DNA from: JAGDZR01 sp049115695
GTDB taxonomy: Bacteria > Bacteroidota > Bacteroidia > Cytophagales > Cyclobacteriaceae
Reading direction: 5' to 3'
Assembly: GCA_049115695.1 (NCBI GenBank)
Contig: JAGDZR010000006.1
Span: forward strand, 372,001 to 436,000
Length of the DNA stretch: 64,000 nt
The position numbers and the translations under genes were made by a program. The notes beneath the pieces are model-generated. The model did not search any database. It was not told the DNA's origin and saw only the letters and a list, made by a program, of their open reading frames with translations. Position 1 is the first letter of the stretch, and each line of letters begins with the position of its first letter. This document shows positions 1-9,278 of this stretch, piece by piece.

Positions 1-55
1 CCTTTAGGCCAAATCCGGCGATTAGTATCAAGAAATAAATGGATAAAGTTTTCAT
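1..55 (-). CDS. Secreted protein, N-terminal fragment (runs off the left edge)
   Basis: An ATG on the minus strand at 55 opens a frame that stays open to the window edge (18 codons). It reads as a signal peptide: MKT followed by a hydrophobic stretch (LSIYFLILIAGFGL). It is divergent from the BNR protein at 334, so the 278 bases between them should hold both promoters. Only the export signal is visible, so no function can be given. The start and reading frame are inferred from this signal alone. Confidence 0.5.
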   Translation of the reverse strand, partial: MKTLSIYFLILIAGFGLK

Positions 56-333
56 GTGAATTTTGCTTTATGAGCGCCATGGCACTCGGTTAATATTTGT
101 TACAACACAAAGAGAATCGACTGTTCCGAGGAGATTTATCCTGAAAAGTTCAACAAGTATTCTGAAAAGCTCATACCATAAAATAATGTCGATTCTGTAC
201 ATGATTGTGTATCAAACATCTCCTATTGCTTCACAAATTCTCAATACCATGCATCACATTTGACCACCTATCAAATCTTCATATTGCAAAACCCTGGATT
301 GCATTAATTTGAATCATTATTAAATTTTCCATT

Positions 334-3300
334 ATGAGATTTGCACTCCACATCCTGTTTTGCCTAGCAGTTGTTACCGTATTCGGGCAATCCGCAAATG
401 ATTATTTTCAATCTATTAAATACCGAAACATTGGACCATTTAGAGGTGGACGATCTGTCTCTGCGTCGGGTGTGATCGGTGATCCTATAACCTACTACAT
501 GGGTACTACTGGAGGCGGACTATGGAAGACTTCAGACGCTGGTCAAAGATGGGAGAATATATCAGATGGTTTTTTCAAGACCGGATCAGTAGGTGCAGTT
601 GCTGTCTCTGAAAGCGATCCCAATGTAGTCTATGTAGGAATGGGAGAACATGCTCCCAGAGGAGTAATGACCTCTCATGGAGATGGCATGTACAAATCCA
701 CTGATGCAGGAAAAACATGGAAACATATTGGGTTGAAAGCTACTCAGCATATTGCCAGAGTTATCATTCATCCCAAAAACCCGGATATCGTGTATGTCGC
801 TGCACAAGGAGCTCTATATGGCCCCACAAACGATAGAGGCATTTACAAAACAATGAATGGAGGAGCATCCTGGGAAAAGGTGCTATTCGTAAATAACCTT
901 ACTGGTTGTGCTGAATTGTCCATGGACATGAGTAATCCAAATGTCCTATACGCCGCAATGTGGGAGCATCAACGTAAACCATGGATTGTGATCAGTGGTG
1001 GCGAAGGGAGCGGTCTTTACAAATCAACGGATGCCGGTAAAACATGGAAGAAAATTCATAATGGGCTACCAGAGGAAAAAGGAAAAATGGCCATTGCGGT
1101 TTCGCGATCCAATCCTGAACGCGTTTACGCATTGATTGAAAGCGACTCGAACAAGGAAAAAGGAGGCCTGTTTGTTTCATCAAATGGTGGAAAAAGCTGG
1201 AGCAAAGTAAGCAGCGATCACCGACTGGTTCAACGCGCCTGGTACTACATTGAGTTATTCATCGATCCCAAAGATGAGCATACCATCTACGTCCTCAGCG
1301 CTCCGGCACTTCGATCCATCGATGGTGGAAAGAGCTGGGAAAGAATAACAGGAACCCACGGAGACTATCACGACCTATGGATCAATCCGGATGACCCTAC
1401 CAATATGGTCATCGCCAACGATGGTGGTGCTGCCATTAGTTTCAATAATGGTGAAACCTGGTCTACACAGTCAAACATGCCAACCGCACAGTTTTATCGC
1501 ATCAATGTTGACAATGTATGGCCATACCGCATTTATGCAGGGCAGCAAGACAACACCAGCATCCGAATAGAAAACATGGCCTATTATGGGTGGTCGATCA
1601 CGGAGGAAAACTGGACCAGGTCGGCAGGCGGGGAAAGCGCCTTTCTTGCCTTTGATCCTGACAATCCGAGATATGTACTTGGAGGTAGTTATCTGGGGAC
1701 AATAGAAGCACTGGATTATCAATCCAAGGCATCTACCAACATCATGGCTGCTCCCATCCAATACCTTGGGCGAGCTGCAAGTGACATGCGGTATCGCTTC
1801 AACTGGAATGCGCCTATTATTTGGTCTCAACATGAACCCAACACCTATTATCATGGCGCACAAAAACTTCTGAAGACGCAAGACATGGGTCGAACGTGGG
1901 TAGAAGCTTCTCCTGATTTATCACGAAATGAAAAAGACAAACAAATCAAGGGAGGTGGTCCTTACACTGTAGAAGCCGTGGGAGCAGAAAACTACGGAAC
2001 CTTGAGTTATGTGATCGAATCCCCTCATGAAAAAGGTGTAATCTGGACAGGTACAGACGATGGAGTCGTACAAATCACCAGAGACGGTGGAGCCACATGG
2101 ACGAATGTTACACCTAAAAATCTACAGGAATGTTTAGTGAATGCCATTGATGTGTCCCCTCACGATCCGGCGACTGCCTACATAGCAACCACAAGATACA
2201 AATTCAATGATCATACACCGGCATTGTACAAAACCTCAAATTATGGGAAGACATGGACAAACATCACCGGCAATATTCCAGGTGATGCATTTACCAGAGT
2301 AGTTAGAGAAGACATTAATCGAAAAGACCTCCTTTTTGCAGGAACAGAATTGGGCATTTATGCCTCATGGAATGGAGGAAAGCAATGGGAATCTTTACAG
2401 TTGAATCTTCCTATTGCACCTATCACTGATCTAAAAGTCAAGGATGATGACCTGATTGTGGCCACTTCAGGTAGATCGTTCTGGATCCTGGATGACCTTC
2501 CTTTGCTGCGCCAATACAACAAAGAAAACAAAGTGCAATTATTCCAGCCTGCTGATGCCATCTACGGCACCTGGGGAAGTCCAATGAGTAGTGATATCAC
2601 CACTTTTGATGGGACTGATCCGTTTGTGGGCATCAACCCTGCAAATGGTGTGGTGATCTATTATCAGCTCAGTAATCCCGTCGATTCCCTCGAGTTGACA
2701 CTCGAAATATTAGATGATACAGGCAAAATTGTAAGATCGTTTTCATCTAAATCTGATCCTGATTTCCAAAGGTATGCCGGTGGACCATCCGCCAATCCGA
2801 CGCTTCCTGCAAAAGCTGGGCTCAATCGATTCGTCTGGAACATGCGAGGAGAAGGCATGATCGGAATCCCTACAGCCTATATAGAAGCGAGCTACACCGG
2901 TCACATGGTAAATCCAGGCGCATACCAACTCAGATTGAAACATGGGGATCAAACAATAGAAGCCACTGCTAACATCTTAAAAAATCCACTTTATGAAATT
3001 GATGACAAGACCTACGAGGAGTATCATCAGTTCATGGTAGAAATGGAAGCGAATGTGAATGACATGCATGAAATGGTCAATGACATGGCTCGTATGCGAA
3101 AGGAACTTGATGCTGGCATTAAGGAACTGGAAGATGATGAAGAAAATCAAAGCCTTGCATCAGAAGGAAAAGCCTTGTCTGCCAAAATGAAAGCCTGGGA
3201 TGAGGACATGGTACAACGAAAGTCAAAAGCTTACGATGATGTGGAGAATTTCCCAAACAAGTTTACTGCCAATTACCTGTTTCTTATCAATCAGACACAA

Positions 3301-3462
3301 AGTGCGATACCGCGTGTCAATCAACCAAACAAGGATCGGAGAGCAGAACTTGAGGAAGAATGGATGGTGCTCAAAGGACGAGCTGACGAATTATTCAAAT
3401 CAATTCCAGCTTACAACCAGAAACTCTGGGAAGCTGGAATTGGAAAAATTAGCTCTAGGTAG
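334..3462 (+). CDS. Secreted sortilin/VPS10-like BNR-repeat protein (glycosyl hydrolase-like)
   Basis: This 1042-residue protein has a Sec signal peptide (about residues 1-18, cleavage near VFGQS). A long array of BNR/Asp-box motifs follows, of the type S-x-D-x-G-x-T-W (STDAGKTW twice, TRDGGATW, TSNYGKTW), spanning about residues 60-700 and typical of two stacked beta-propellers. The C-terminal part (about 860-1042) is charged and helical. Proteins of this architecture are common in Bacteroidota and are usually labelled glycosyl hydrolase or VPS10 domain protein; the actual substrate is generally unknown. No catalytic residue set can be assigned here. It stands alone, with its stop codon directly adjacent to the stop of the convergent gene at 3463. 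Confidence 0.8.
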   Translation: MRFALHILFCLAVVTVFGQSANDYFQSIKYRNIGPFRGGRSVSASGVIGDPITYYMGTTGGGLWKTSDAGQRWENISDGFFKTGSVGAVAVSESDPNVVYVGMGEHAPRGVMTSHGDGMYKSTDAGKTWKHIGLKATQHIARVIIHPKNPDIVYVAAQGALYGPTNDRGIYKTMNGGASWEKVLFVNNLTGCAELSMDMSNPNVLYAAMWEHQRKPWIVISGGEGSGLYKSTDAGKTWKKIHNGLPEEKGKMAIAVSRSNPERVYALIESDSNKEKGGLFVSSNGGKSWSKVSSDHRLVQRAWYYIELFIDPKDEHTIYVLSAPALRSIDGGKSWERITGTHGDYHDLWINPDDPTNMVIANDGGAAISFNNGETWSTQSNMPTAQFYRINVDNVWPYRIYAGQQDNTSIRIENMAYYGWSITEENWTRSAGGESAFLAFDPDNPRYVLGGSYLGTIEALDYQSKASTNIMAAPIQYLGRAASDMRYRFNWNAPIIWSQHEPNTYYHGAQKLLKTQDMGRTWVEASPDLSRNEKDKQIKGGGPYTVEAVGAENYGTLSYVIESPHEKGVIWTGTDDGVVQITRDGGATWTNVTPKNLQECLVNAIDVSPHDPATAYIATTRYKFNDHTPALYKTSNYGKTWTNITGNIPGDAFTRVVREDINRKDLLFAGTELGIYASWNGGKQWESLQLNLPIAPITDLKVKDDDLIVATSGRSFWILDDLPLLRQYNKENKVQLFQPADAIYGTWGSPMSSDITTFDGTDPFVGINPANGVVIYYQLSNPVDSLELTLEILDDTGKIVRSFSSKSDPDFQRYAGGPSANPTLPAKAGLNRFVWNMRGEGMIGIPTAYIEASYTGHMVNPGAYQLRLKHGDQTIEATANILKNPLYEIDDKTYEEYHQFMVEMEANVNDMHEMVNDMARMRKELDAGIKELEDDEENQSLASEGKALSAKMKAWDEDMVQRKSKAYDDVENFPNKFTANYLFLINQTQSAIPRVNQPNKDRRAELEEEWMVLKGRADELFKSIPAYNQKLWEAGIGKISSR

Positions 3463-3801
3463 TTATCTACTCTTTGCTGCTGCGTATGTATACTGCCCTA
3501 CTTCGATCTGAAATCCCTTCAGGAGAAGTGGGGTTACATCGTCTCCCAATAGTTTAATTTCAAATTGATCCAGAATTGATCTGGATGTCTCAGTGAGCTT
3601 GCCTCTTCGGTCAATTTCTTTCATGATTTTAACCGCTTGAGCAGCAAGTTCTTTACTGGCTGGTGTCACGGCTGCATCACTCATTTCATCCTCAAGATCG
3701 TAGTATACATCTGTCAGATTCATCTTGACTTCATTGAAACTTAGCGTTTCAATATTGTCATTTACAGGGGTAAGGAAGATTAATAAGATTGAGAGCAACA
3801 T
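3463..3801 (-). CDS. Small secreted hypothetical protein
   Basis: I do not recognise this protein. Starting at the ATG at 3801 gives 112 residues with a short hydrophobic N-terminus (MLLSILLIFLTPVND) that looks like a signal peptide. A TTG nine codons upstream (3828) is the longer alternative and would spoil the signal. The mature part is mostly helical and charged, with a possible amphipathic segment around KELAAQAVKIMKEID. The gene converges on the BNR protein with abutting stop codons, so no terminator fits between them. It is a likely real but uncharacterised exported protein. Confidence 0.5.
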   Translation of the reverse strand: MLLSILLIFLTPVNDNIETLSFNEVKMNLTDVYYDLEDEMSDAAVTPASKELAAQAVKIMKEIDRRGKLTETSRSILDQFEIKLLGDDVTPLLLKGFQIEVGQYTYAAAKSR

Positions 3802-3916
3802 GTTGTTATCTTTTTGTGGTTGAAGCAAGATTAATCCAGTATTTTCACCTCAGAAACTTTTTCACACTCATCAGGGTTTTATGGAGCTGAATGGGTAAAA
3901 AAATGGATTTTGAAAC

Positions 3917-4630
3917 ATGAATACAATAAGTGGTAAAACAGCCCTGATCACGGGTGGAAGTAAGGGGATTGGATATGGAATTGCTGAATCATTGCTGAAA
4001 GAAGGCATGAAAGTGGCCATCACTAGTCGCGCACAAAAGGCGGCTGATGAAGCAGCTGAAAAACTCTCCAGCCTTGGAGAAGTGATCGGAATCGAAGCAG
4101 ATGTAAAGAGTCTGGAGTCACAGCAAAATACCATACAACAGATAATGGATAAATGGGGTACACTGGATGTACTCATTGCCAATGCAGGAGTGGGTCACTT
4201 TGCCCCGATAGAAGAGTTGACACAACAGCAATGGCACGACACGATTGACACCAATCTCACGGGGGTATTCAATTCCATCAAGTCAGGACTAGATGCACTG
4301 AAAACATCCAAGGGTTACTTTATCACCATCTCGAGTTTGGCAGGAACCAACTTTTTTGCTACAGCCTCAGCTTACAATGCCAGTAAATTTGGTCTGACAG
4401 GCTTTACGCAGGCAGTTATGCTAGACCTGAGGAAGTATGGTATCAAGACGACTACCATAATGCCTGGGAGTGTGGCTACCTATTTCAATAATCATGAACC
4501 TTCAGATGCAGATGCATGGAAAATTCAAATCGAAGACATGGGACAAATGACTGCTGATTTGTTGAAAATGAATCCAAGAACACTTCCTAGCAAAGTAGAG
4601 GTAAGACCTTCATTTCCTCCTGGAAAGTAA
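3917..4630 (+). CDS. SDR family NAD(P)-dependent oxidoreductase
   Basis: Classical short-chain dehydrogenase, 237 residues. It has the nucleotide-binding TGGSKGIG motif (residues 12-19), the NAG motif (89-91), the active-site serine region ISSLAG (138-143) and the catalytic Y153-x-x-x-K157 (YNASK), with N113 in place for the proton relay. Family members reduce or oxidise alcohols and ketones; the substrate cannot be read from sequence. The Nudix hydrolase follows after 9 bases, suggesting co-transcription. The short, cytosolic form with no extra domain is most like FabG-type reductases, but there is no fatty-acid gene nearby. Confidence 0.9.
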   Translation: MNTISGKTALITGGSKGIGYGIAESLLKEGMKVAITSRAQKAADEAAEKLSSLGEVIGIEADVKSLESQQNTIQQIMDKWGTLDVLIANAGVGHFAPIEELTQQQWHDTIDTNLTGVFNSIKSGLDALKTSKGYFITISSLAGTNFFATASAYNASKFGLTGFTQAVMLDLRKYGIKTTTIMPGSVATYFNNHEPSDADAWKIQIEDMGQMTADLLKMNPRTLPSKVEVRPSFPPGK

Positions 4631-4639
4631 ATTTTGAAC

Positions 4640-5266
4640 ATGACCCTTCAGGAAAAAGTACTGAACTACGTCAAATCGGTCAAGGCAGCCGCTGATACAG
4701 GGCTGGTGTATGCCGAAAATCCCTATGACAAAGATCGATACGAACAGTTACTCGAAAGTACGCTAGAAATTTTGGCTGAATTGGATGACACACCGATAGA
4801 CAAAGTCCGAAACTTTTATCGGGACATTGACGACTACCCTACACCCAATGTAGATGTACGCGGTTTACTCATCAATGACTCAGGCGAAATACTGATGGTT
4901 CAAGAAAAAGTGGATAGTAAATGGACCATCCCTGGTGGCTGGGCTGACATAGGCCTGTCTCCCACAGAGAATATCATCAAGGAAATCAAGGAAGAAACAG
5001 GTCTGGACGCCAAGGTAATCCGGCTGTTGGCGGTTTGGGACAAAAAAATGCACCCACATCCCCCGCAACCACATTATGTCTACAAACTTGTTTACCTATG
5101 TGAGGCTACCGGAGGCACGCTACAGAAAGCATTTGACACGCTGGATGCGAAATGGATTGATCCAACCAATCTTCCTCCCCTTTCAGAAGATAGGATACTC
5201 GAACACCAGCTTAAGAAGGCTATTGAATTGGCTCATTCAACGAGCAATGAGGTCGATTTGGACTGA
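4640..5266 (+). CDS. Nudix hydrolase with N-terminal helical domain
   Basis: About 208 residues from ATG 4640; a TTG two codons upstream is a weaker start. The N-terminal 65 residues form the small helical domain seen in one group of ADP-sugar/nucleotide Nudix proteins. The Nudix fold follows, with PGGWADIG leading into the box. The box reads G-x5-L-x7-KEIKEETGL, so the usual first Glu is Leu and the usual Arg is Lys, while the metal-binding E-x-x-EE core is intact. This variant box is characteristic of the subgroup rather than evidence of decay. It probably hydrolyses a nucleoside diphosphate-linked substrate. It lies directly downstream of the SDR gene, likely in the same operon. Confidence 0.85.
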   Translation: MTLQEKVLNYVKSVKAAADTGLVYAENPYDKDRYEQLLESTLEILAELDDTPIDKVRNFYRDIDDYPTPNVDVRGLLINDSGEILMVQEKVDSKWTIPGGWADIGLSPTENIIKEIKEETGLDAKVIRLLAVWDKKMHPHPPQPHYVYKLVYLCEATGGTLQKAFDTLDAKWIDPTNLPPLSEDRILEHQLKKAIELAHSTSNEVDLD

Positions 5267-5364
5267 CATCAAGAGCCATATTTAAGTATTGATTAAATAA
5301 TAACCCAAAATCCTTGTAGCTTTAGATTTCAAGTTTAGGCCATAGATCCTGAAATTGCAGAATT

Positions 5365-5973
5365 ATGGATAATCAGTCGAGTTCTTTGGCACTTACCAGT
5401 TTACTGACAGCAATCAGTGCTTCACTTTGCTGCATAACTCCTGTCATAGCCTTGTTGGCAGGGTCTTCCAGTATTGCGGCAACCTTTTCATGGGTAGAGC
5501 CTTTCCGTCCATTATTAATTGGTCTTACGGTGGGGGTTCTTGCATTTGCCTGGTATCAAAAGCTACGATCTAACAGAATAAAAGACCTTGAATGCGCATG
5601 TGATGAAGATAAACAACCTTCGTTGCTAAAGTCCAGGAAGTTTCTAGGATTAGTGACAATATTCGCAATACTTATGTTGGCACTCCCATATTATACGGAT
5701 GCTTTTTATCCTGAAACTAAACTATCCACTCTGGAAAATGAAGACTCCCTGACAACTTATCAAATCAACATCAAGGGAATGACTTGTACAGGCTGTGAGG
5801 AGCATGTAAAAGGTGAAATCGGAAAACTAGCAGGCATTTCAAAGTTGGAAGTATCCTATGAACAGGCAAATGCAGTAGTCACTTTTGATGCCTCCCAAAC
5901 AAACATTGAACAGGTAACGGCAGCCATCGGCGGAACAGGGTATGAAATAAAATCCACAACCAAATCAGAATGA
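5365..5973 (+). CDS. merTP: MerTP-like mercuric/metal transport protein (MerT fused to heavy-metal-associated domain)
   Basis: The 202-residue protein has three predicted membrane helices. The first carries the vicinal Cys pair of MerT (SLCCITP, C22-C23), and a second Cys pair (ECAC, C77/C79) lies in the loop after helix 2. The C-terminal 70 residues are a heavy-metal-associated domain with GMTCTGC (C141, C144). The fusion is the Bacteroidota form in which the periplasmic MerP role is tethered to the MerT channel. It should carry Hg(II) or another thiophilic ion into the cell. The gene overlaps the next ORF by 4 bases (ATGA). No mercuric reductase or MerR/ArsR regulator is present in the window, so the substrate is an inference. 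Confidence 0.85.
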   Translation: MDNQSSSLALTSLLTAISASLCCITPVIALLAGSSSIAATFSWVEPFRPLLIGLTVGVLAFAWYQKLRSNRIKDLECACDEDKQPSLLKSRKFLGLVTIFAILMLALPYYTDAFYPETKLSTLENEDSLTTYQINIKGMTCTGCEEHVKGEIGKLAGISKLEVSYEQANAVVTFDASQTNIEQVTAAIGGTGYEIKSTTKSE

Positions 5974-6182
5974 ATCAGGTAATTCTCGAGTCAACAATAA
6001 CTTGCCCAAAATGTGGGCATCAAAAGGCAGAAAGTATGCCCACAAATGCCTGTCAATACTTTTATGAATGCGAGAATTGCAATAAAGTACTCAAACCTGA
6101 AAAAGGAGATTGCTGCGTCTACTGTAGTTATGGAAGCGTGAAATGCCCACCCATTCAACAAGAGAAAAATTGCTGTGGATAA
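5970..6182 (+). CDS. GDCCVxC domain small cysteine-rich protein
   Basis: A 70-residue protein with ten cysteines. An N-terminal CPKCGHQ and a central CENC look like a small zinc-ribbon. The signature GDCCVYCSYGS follows, then a C-terminal NCCG. The GDCCVxC family is known as a companion of MerT-like transporters, and some members carry selenocysteine at the CC position; here both are cysteine codons. The ATG overlaps the merTP stop (ATGA), so the two are translationally coupled. A role as a cytosolic metal acceptor or chaperone is inferred from context, not shown. Confidence 0.75.
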   Translation: MNQVILESTITCPKCGHQKAESMPTNACQYFYECENCNKVLKPEKGDCCVYCSYGSVKCPPIQQEKNCCG

Positions 6183-6201
6183 ACGGCCACAATCCTACTA
6201 T

Positions 6202-7773
6202 CTAGTCCACCTCAATATCTTCATCTCCATATTGCTGCTGCAATTGATCCAGCTGTTTCTTAAGACCGACGATTAGTTCCGGATCAGCAGTCTCATAAAT
6301 GTTGTTCATTTCCTCAGGGTCGTTCTCCATATCGTAGAGCTCCCATTGGTCAATGTCATTATAGAAATGAATCAATTTGTAACGATCGGTTCTTACCCCG
6401 TAGTGTCTTTTCACTTTGTGCCAGCCGAATGGGTACTCATAGTAGTGATAGTACAGACCATCTCGCCACTCCTCTACCTGCTCTCCCTTCATCAGTGGAA
6501 CAAGTGATTGACCCTGCCAGGGCTCATTGGTCTCAATCCCCAGGAATTCCATCACAGTTGGCGCATAATCAAGGTTAGCCACCAAGTGGTTGTCAACTGT
6601 TCCCGGCGTGATCATTTTAGGGTAGCGCATCACAAGTGGCATTCCAAATGACTCTTCGTACATAAATCGCTTGTCATACCAACCATGCTCTCCTAAATAA
6701 AAGCCTTGATCTGAGGTGTACACAATCAACGTATTGTCAAGCTCACCTTTATCCTCCAGATACTTGAGTAATCGTCCAACATTGTCATCGACGGACATGA
6801 TGCATTTCAGATAGTCATTGATGTAGCGCTGGTATTTCCACTCCACCAATTCCTTACCTGTCAATTCTTTTGCATAAAAGTCGTCGGCAATTGGATTGTA
6901 GTATTCATCCCACTTTGCTCGCTGTGCTTCATTCATGCGATTGTAAGTGCGTTTCCAGTTCCTCGCTGCATTAAATCCTTCCGGACCTCCACCAGTACCA
7001 GTCTCAACCACCTTGTCCACTGGCAACTTCATATCCATAGACATAAACATTCGATCTATACTTTGGTCCTGCTCGGCTGCTGCTTGCCGGTTTTCATAGC
7101 TGTCATAAAAGTTAGCCGGTAATGGATATTGTTGCTCACCAAACTTGAGGTGTGTGGTGTCCGGCATCCAGTTTCTATGGGGTGCTTTGTGCTGAACCAA
7201 CAAGCAAAACGGTTGATCCTCTTCCCCTCTTTTGTCCAACCAGTCTATTGCCAGATCAGTTACTACCGTCGTGGCATATCCGGTATGCTGTATAGTGTCG
7301 CCCATGTCTACAAGTGTAGGATTGTAATAATCCCCCTGATCGATTAGCACATTCCAATAGTCAAAGCCGGCAGGAACGCTCTTCAGGTGCCACTTTCCAA
7401 CAACAGCGGTATTGTACCCGTTTTGTCTAAGAATTTTTGGGTAGGTCATGTTCGCACTATCGAATTCATCATAGTTGTGTCGAAAACCGTTGACATGGCT
7501 GTACTTGCCTGTCATGAACACCGCTCTGCTTGGACCACAAATAGAATTGGTAACATATGATCGGTTAAACACGATCCCTTCATCCGCAATTCGATCCAGA
7601 TTGGGAGTTTCGATCAATTTATCATTATAGATGCTCATGGCATTTTTCGCATGATCATCAGTCATAATAAAAAGTATGTTCGGTTTCTTGGGTGCTTCCT
7701 CGACAGGTTGAGAGCAACTTGTCACAAGTCCAAGCACAACCACCATCATTCCAATAGTACCTATATTTTTCAT
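6202..7773 (-). CDS. Lipoprotein arylsulfatase (type I, FGly-dependent)
   Basis: The 523-residue protein has an SPII signal peptide (lipobox LVTSC, Cys20) and an alkaline-phosphatase-like sulfatase fold. The metal-binding DD (39-40) lies in FIMTDDHAKN, and the sulfatase signature starts at C79 (CGPSRAVFMTGKY), whose Cys becomes formylglycine. Later DNTLIVYTSDQGFYLGEHGWYDKR carries the second Asp and the Lys. The overall layout resembles heparan/N-acetylglucosamine-6-sulfatase-type enzymes that desulfate polysaccharides. It is anchored in the envelope. No maturase (anaerobic or FGE type) lies in the window. It is divergent from the isomerase at 7980, with about 200 bases between starts. Confidence 0.92.
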   Translation of the reverse strand: MKNIGTIGMMVVVLGLVTSCSQPVEEAPKKPNILFIMTDDHAKNAMSIYNDKLIETPNLDRIADEGIVFNRSYVTNSICGPSRAVFMTGKYSHVNGFRHNYDEFDSANMTYPKILRQNGYNTAVVGKWHLKSVPAGFDYWNVLIDQGDYYNPTLVDMGDTIQHTGYATTVVTDLAIDWLDKRGEEDQPFCLLVQHKAPHRNWMPDTTHLKFGEQQYPLPANFYDSYENRQAAAEQDQSIDRMFMSMDMKLPVDKVVETGTGGGPEGFNAARNWKRTYNRMNEAQRAKWDEYYNPIADDFYAKELTGKELVEWKYQRYINDYLKCIMSVDDNVGRLLKYLEDKGELDNTLIVYTSDQGFYLGEHGWYDKRFMYEESFGMPLVMRYPKMITPGTVDNHLVANLDYAPTVMEFLGIETNEPWQGQSLVPLMKGEQVEEWRDGLYYHYYEYPFGWHKVKRHYGVRTDRYKLIHFYNDIDQWELYDMENDPEEMNNIYETADPELIVGLKKQLDQLQQQYGDEDIEVD

Positions 7774-7979
7774 ATCAAATTTGTTCAGTCTGCATTTTCA
7801 CCAATTATTGAAGAAAATCAAATTAATCAACCCATTCCATTGTCATTAAATGTCAGAAATGTTGTAGGATCACTGATAATTGCTTCATACATGCAAGGTA
7901 AATGAATCGGTGATGTCGATATTTAAGAAATTCTCCTAAATTGGTTTTTCATTTTTAAAATGACCTAGACTAAATAAGT

Positions 7980-8987
7980 ATGAACAGTATGAAACTAATG
8001 AACACAAGTGCCTTTTTGCTAGCGCTAGCGCTGATAATGGGTAGCTGTGGATCAACTACAGAAAAGAAAGAAGCAACTGCGGAAGAAACTGCGGAAGAGC
8101 ATCCGGCTGGTGAACATCCTGCTGGTGAAGAACATCCCAGCGCTGCGCCGACCTACCAGATATCGCTTGCTCAGTGGTCACTCCACAAAGCATTTGGGAT
8201 CAGAGGTGAGCAAACAATGGATCCAATGGATTTCCCTTCAATTGCCGCAGGATATGGTATCAACTCAATTGAATTGGTGAATCAATTCTATAAAGGGAAA
8301 GCCACCGATCAGGCGTTCCTGGAAGACTTCAAGCAAAGATGTGAAGCTGCCGGCGTTTCAGTTGGATTGATCATGTGTGATGGTCTCGGGAACTTGGGTG
8401 ATTCAGATCCAGCAAAAAGACAGGAAGCTGTCGAAAACCACTATCAGTGGATCGATGCGGCGGCTTATTGGGGTGCTCACTCGATTAGGGTAAATGCTGC
8501 TGGTCAGGGGACGGCAGAAGAATTAGCAGCTAATGTCGTTGATGGATTGTCTAAACTTGGTGAATATGGTGCTTCCAAAGGAGTCAATGTCATTGTTGAG
8601 AATCACGGCGGCCTTTCTTCAGACGGATCTTGGCTTGCGGGTGTTATGAAAACCGTAGGCATGGATAATGTTGGCACCCTACCGGATTTTGGCAATTTCT
8701 GCATCGAAAGAAATAAGGATGACTGGATGATCTGTGAAAATGAGTACGATCGCTATCAGGGCATGAAGGACCTGATGCCATACGCAAAAGGTGTTAGTGC
8801 CAAGTCTCATGTATTTGATGAGAATGGTAATGAGGAGAATTCTGATTACCTGAAAATCATGAAGATTGTAAAAGAGTCAGGTTTTGAGGGCTACATTGGC
8901 ATTGAATATGAAGGCAATGAGCTTTCTGAAGATGAAGGCATCAAAGCTACTAAGGCATTACTGGAAAGAGTATTTGCGGAAATTTAA
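7980..8987 (+). CDS. Lipoprotein sugar phosphate isomerase/epimerase-like TIM barrel
   Basis: 335 residues with an SPII signal (LIMGSC, Cys23). A low-complexity linker rich in Glu, His and Pro follows, containing the repeats HPAGEHPAGEEHPS. The rest is a xylose-isomerase-like TIM barrel beginning ISLAQWSLHKAF, with conserved metal-site style segments (VIVENHGG, LPDFGNF, GYIGIEYEG). Family members isomerise or epimerise sugars and inositols, and several Bacteroidota have exported versions. The His/Glu linker could bind metal, but that is speculation. A clear terminator follows at 9011. ATG codons at codons 4 and 7 are alternative starts. Confidence 0.82.
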   Translation: MNSMKLMNTSAFLLALALIMGSCGSTTEKKEATAEETAEEHPAGEHPAGEEHPSAAPTYQISLAQWSLHKAFGIRGEQTMDPMDFPSIAAGYGINSIELVNQFYKGKATDQAFLEDFKQRCEAAGVSVGLIMCDGLGNLGDSDPAKRQEAVENHYQWIDAAAYWGAHSIRVNAAGQGTAEELAANVVDGLSKLGEYGASKGVNVIVENHGGLSSDGSWLAGVMKTVGMDNVGTLPDFGNFCIERNKDDWMICENEYDRYQGMKDLMPYAKGVSAKSHVFDENGNEENSDYLKIMKIVKESGFEGYIGIEYEGNELSEDEGIKATKALLERVFAEI

Positions 8988-9010
8988 TTCCACACATTAT
9001 TCGTTCTAAA

Positions 9011-9050
9011 AGAAAACCCAGCCAAGCAATTGACTGGGTTTTCTGTTTTT
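9011..9050 (+). terminator. Rho-independent terminator after the isomerase gene
   Basis: A perfect 11-bp inverted repeat (AGAAAACCCAG at 9011-9021 with CTGGGTTTTCT at 9034-9044) encloses a 12-nt loop and is followed by GTTTTT. It lies 24 bases after the isomerase stop and separates it from the micro-protein gene at 9162. Confidence 0.85.
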
Positions 9051-9161
9051 ACCGAACAAATCAATGATTTCACCGAAAAACCAGCATAATCCGGAACAAT
9101 CAGCTCCAAAATTGGATTTCAGAGAGTCACCTTCGCGCTAATGACGGTATAAACTAATACC

Positions 9162-9278
9162 ATGGAAAAAATACTAGACACCACAACCAACAGACTAAGA
9201 GCCAAACTTGCAAGAATTTTCACTGCTGCATTATATGTTGTAGTGATTCTCATTGGCGTTATGATCTATTTTGGTTAA
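9162..9278 (+). CDS. Single-helix membrane micro-protein, paralogue A
   Basis: A 38-codon ORF starting at ATG 9162. The N-terminus is polar and basic (MEKILDTTTNRLRAKLARI), followed by one hydrophobic helix (TAALYVVVILIGVMIYFG). It closely resembles the ORF at 12039: both share the pattern N-[RK]-[LI]-R-x-KLARI-x-T-x-ALY at the helix border. Positive charges before the helix predict a cytoplasmic N-terminus. It sits between a terminator (9011-9050) and the convergent LytTR gene, overlapping the latter's stop by 4 bases. Paralogy and position support a real gene. Function is unknown. Confidence 0.6.
   Translation: MEKILDTTTNRLRAKLARIFTAALYVVVILIGVMIYFG

Noticed and set aside
63..263. 66-codon plus-strand frame upstream of the BNR gene
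   Set aside because: Composition is not protein-like, it lies in the divergent promoter region and overlaps no recognisable fold.
1471..1881. 136-codon antisense frame inside the BNR gene
   Set aside because: Lies wholly within a well-supported gene in the opposite strand and has shadow-like composition.
4880..5074. Altered Nudix box read as decay
   Set aside because: The Leu and Lys replacements belong to a known Nudix subgroup with the same N-terminal domain, and the E-x-x-EE core is intact, so the gene is probably active.
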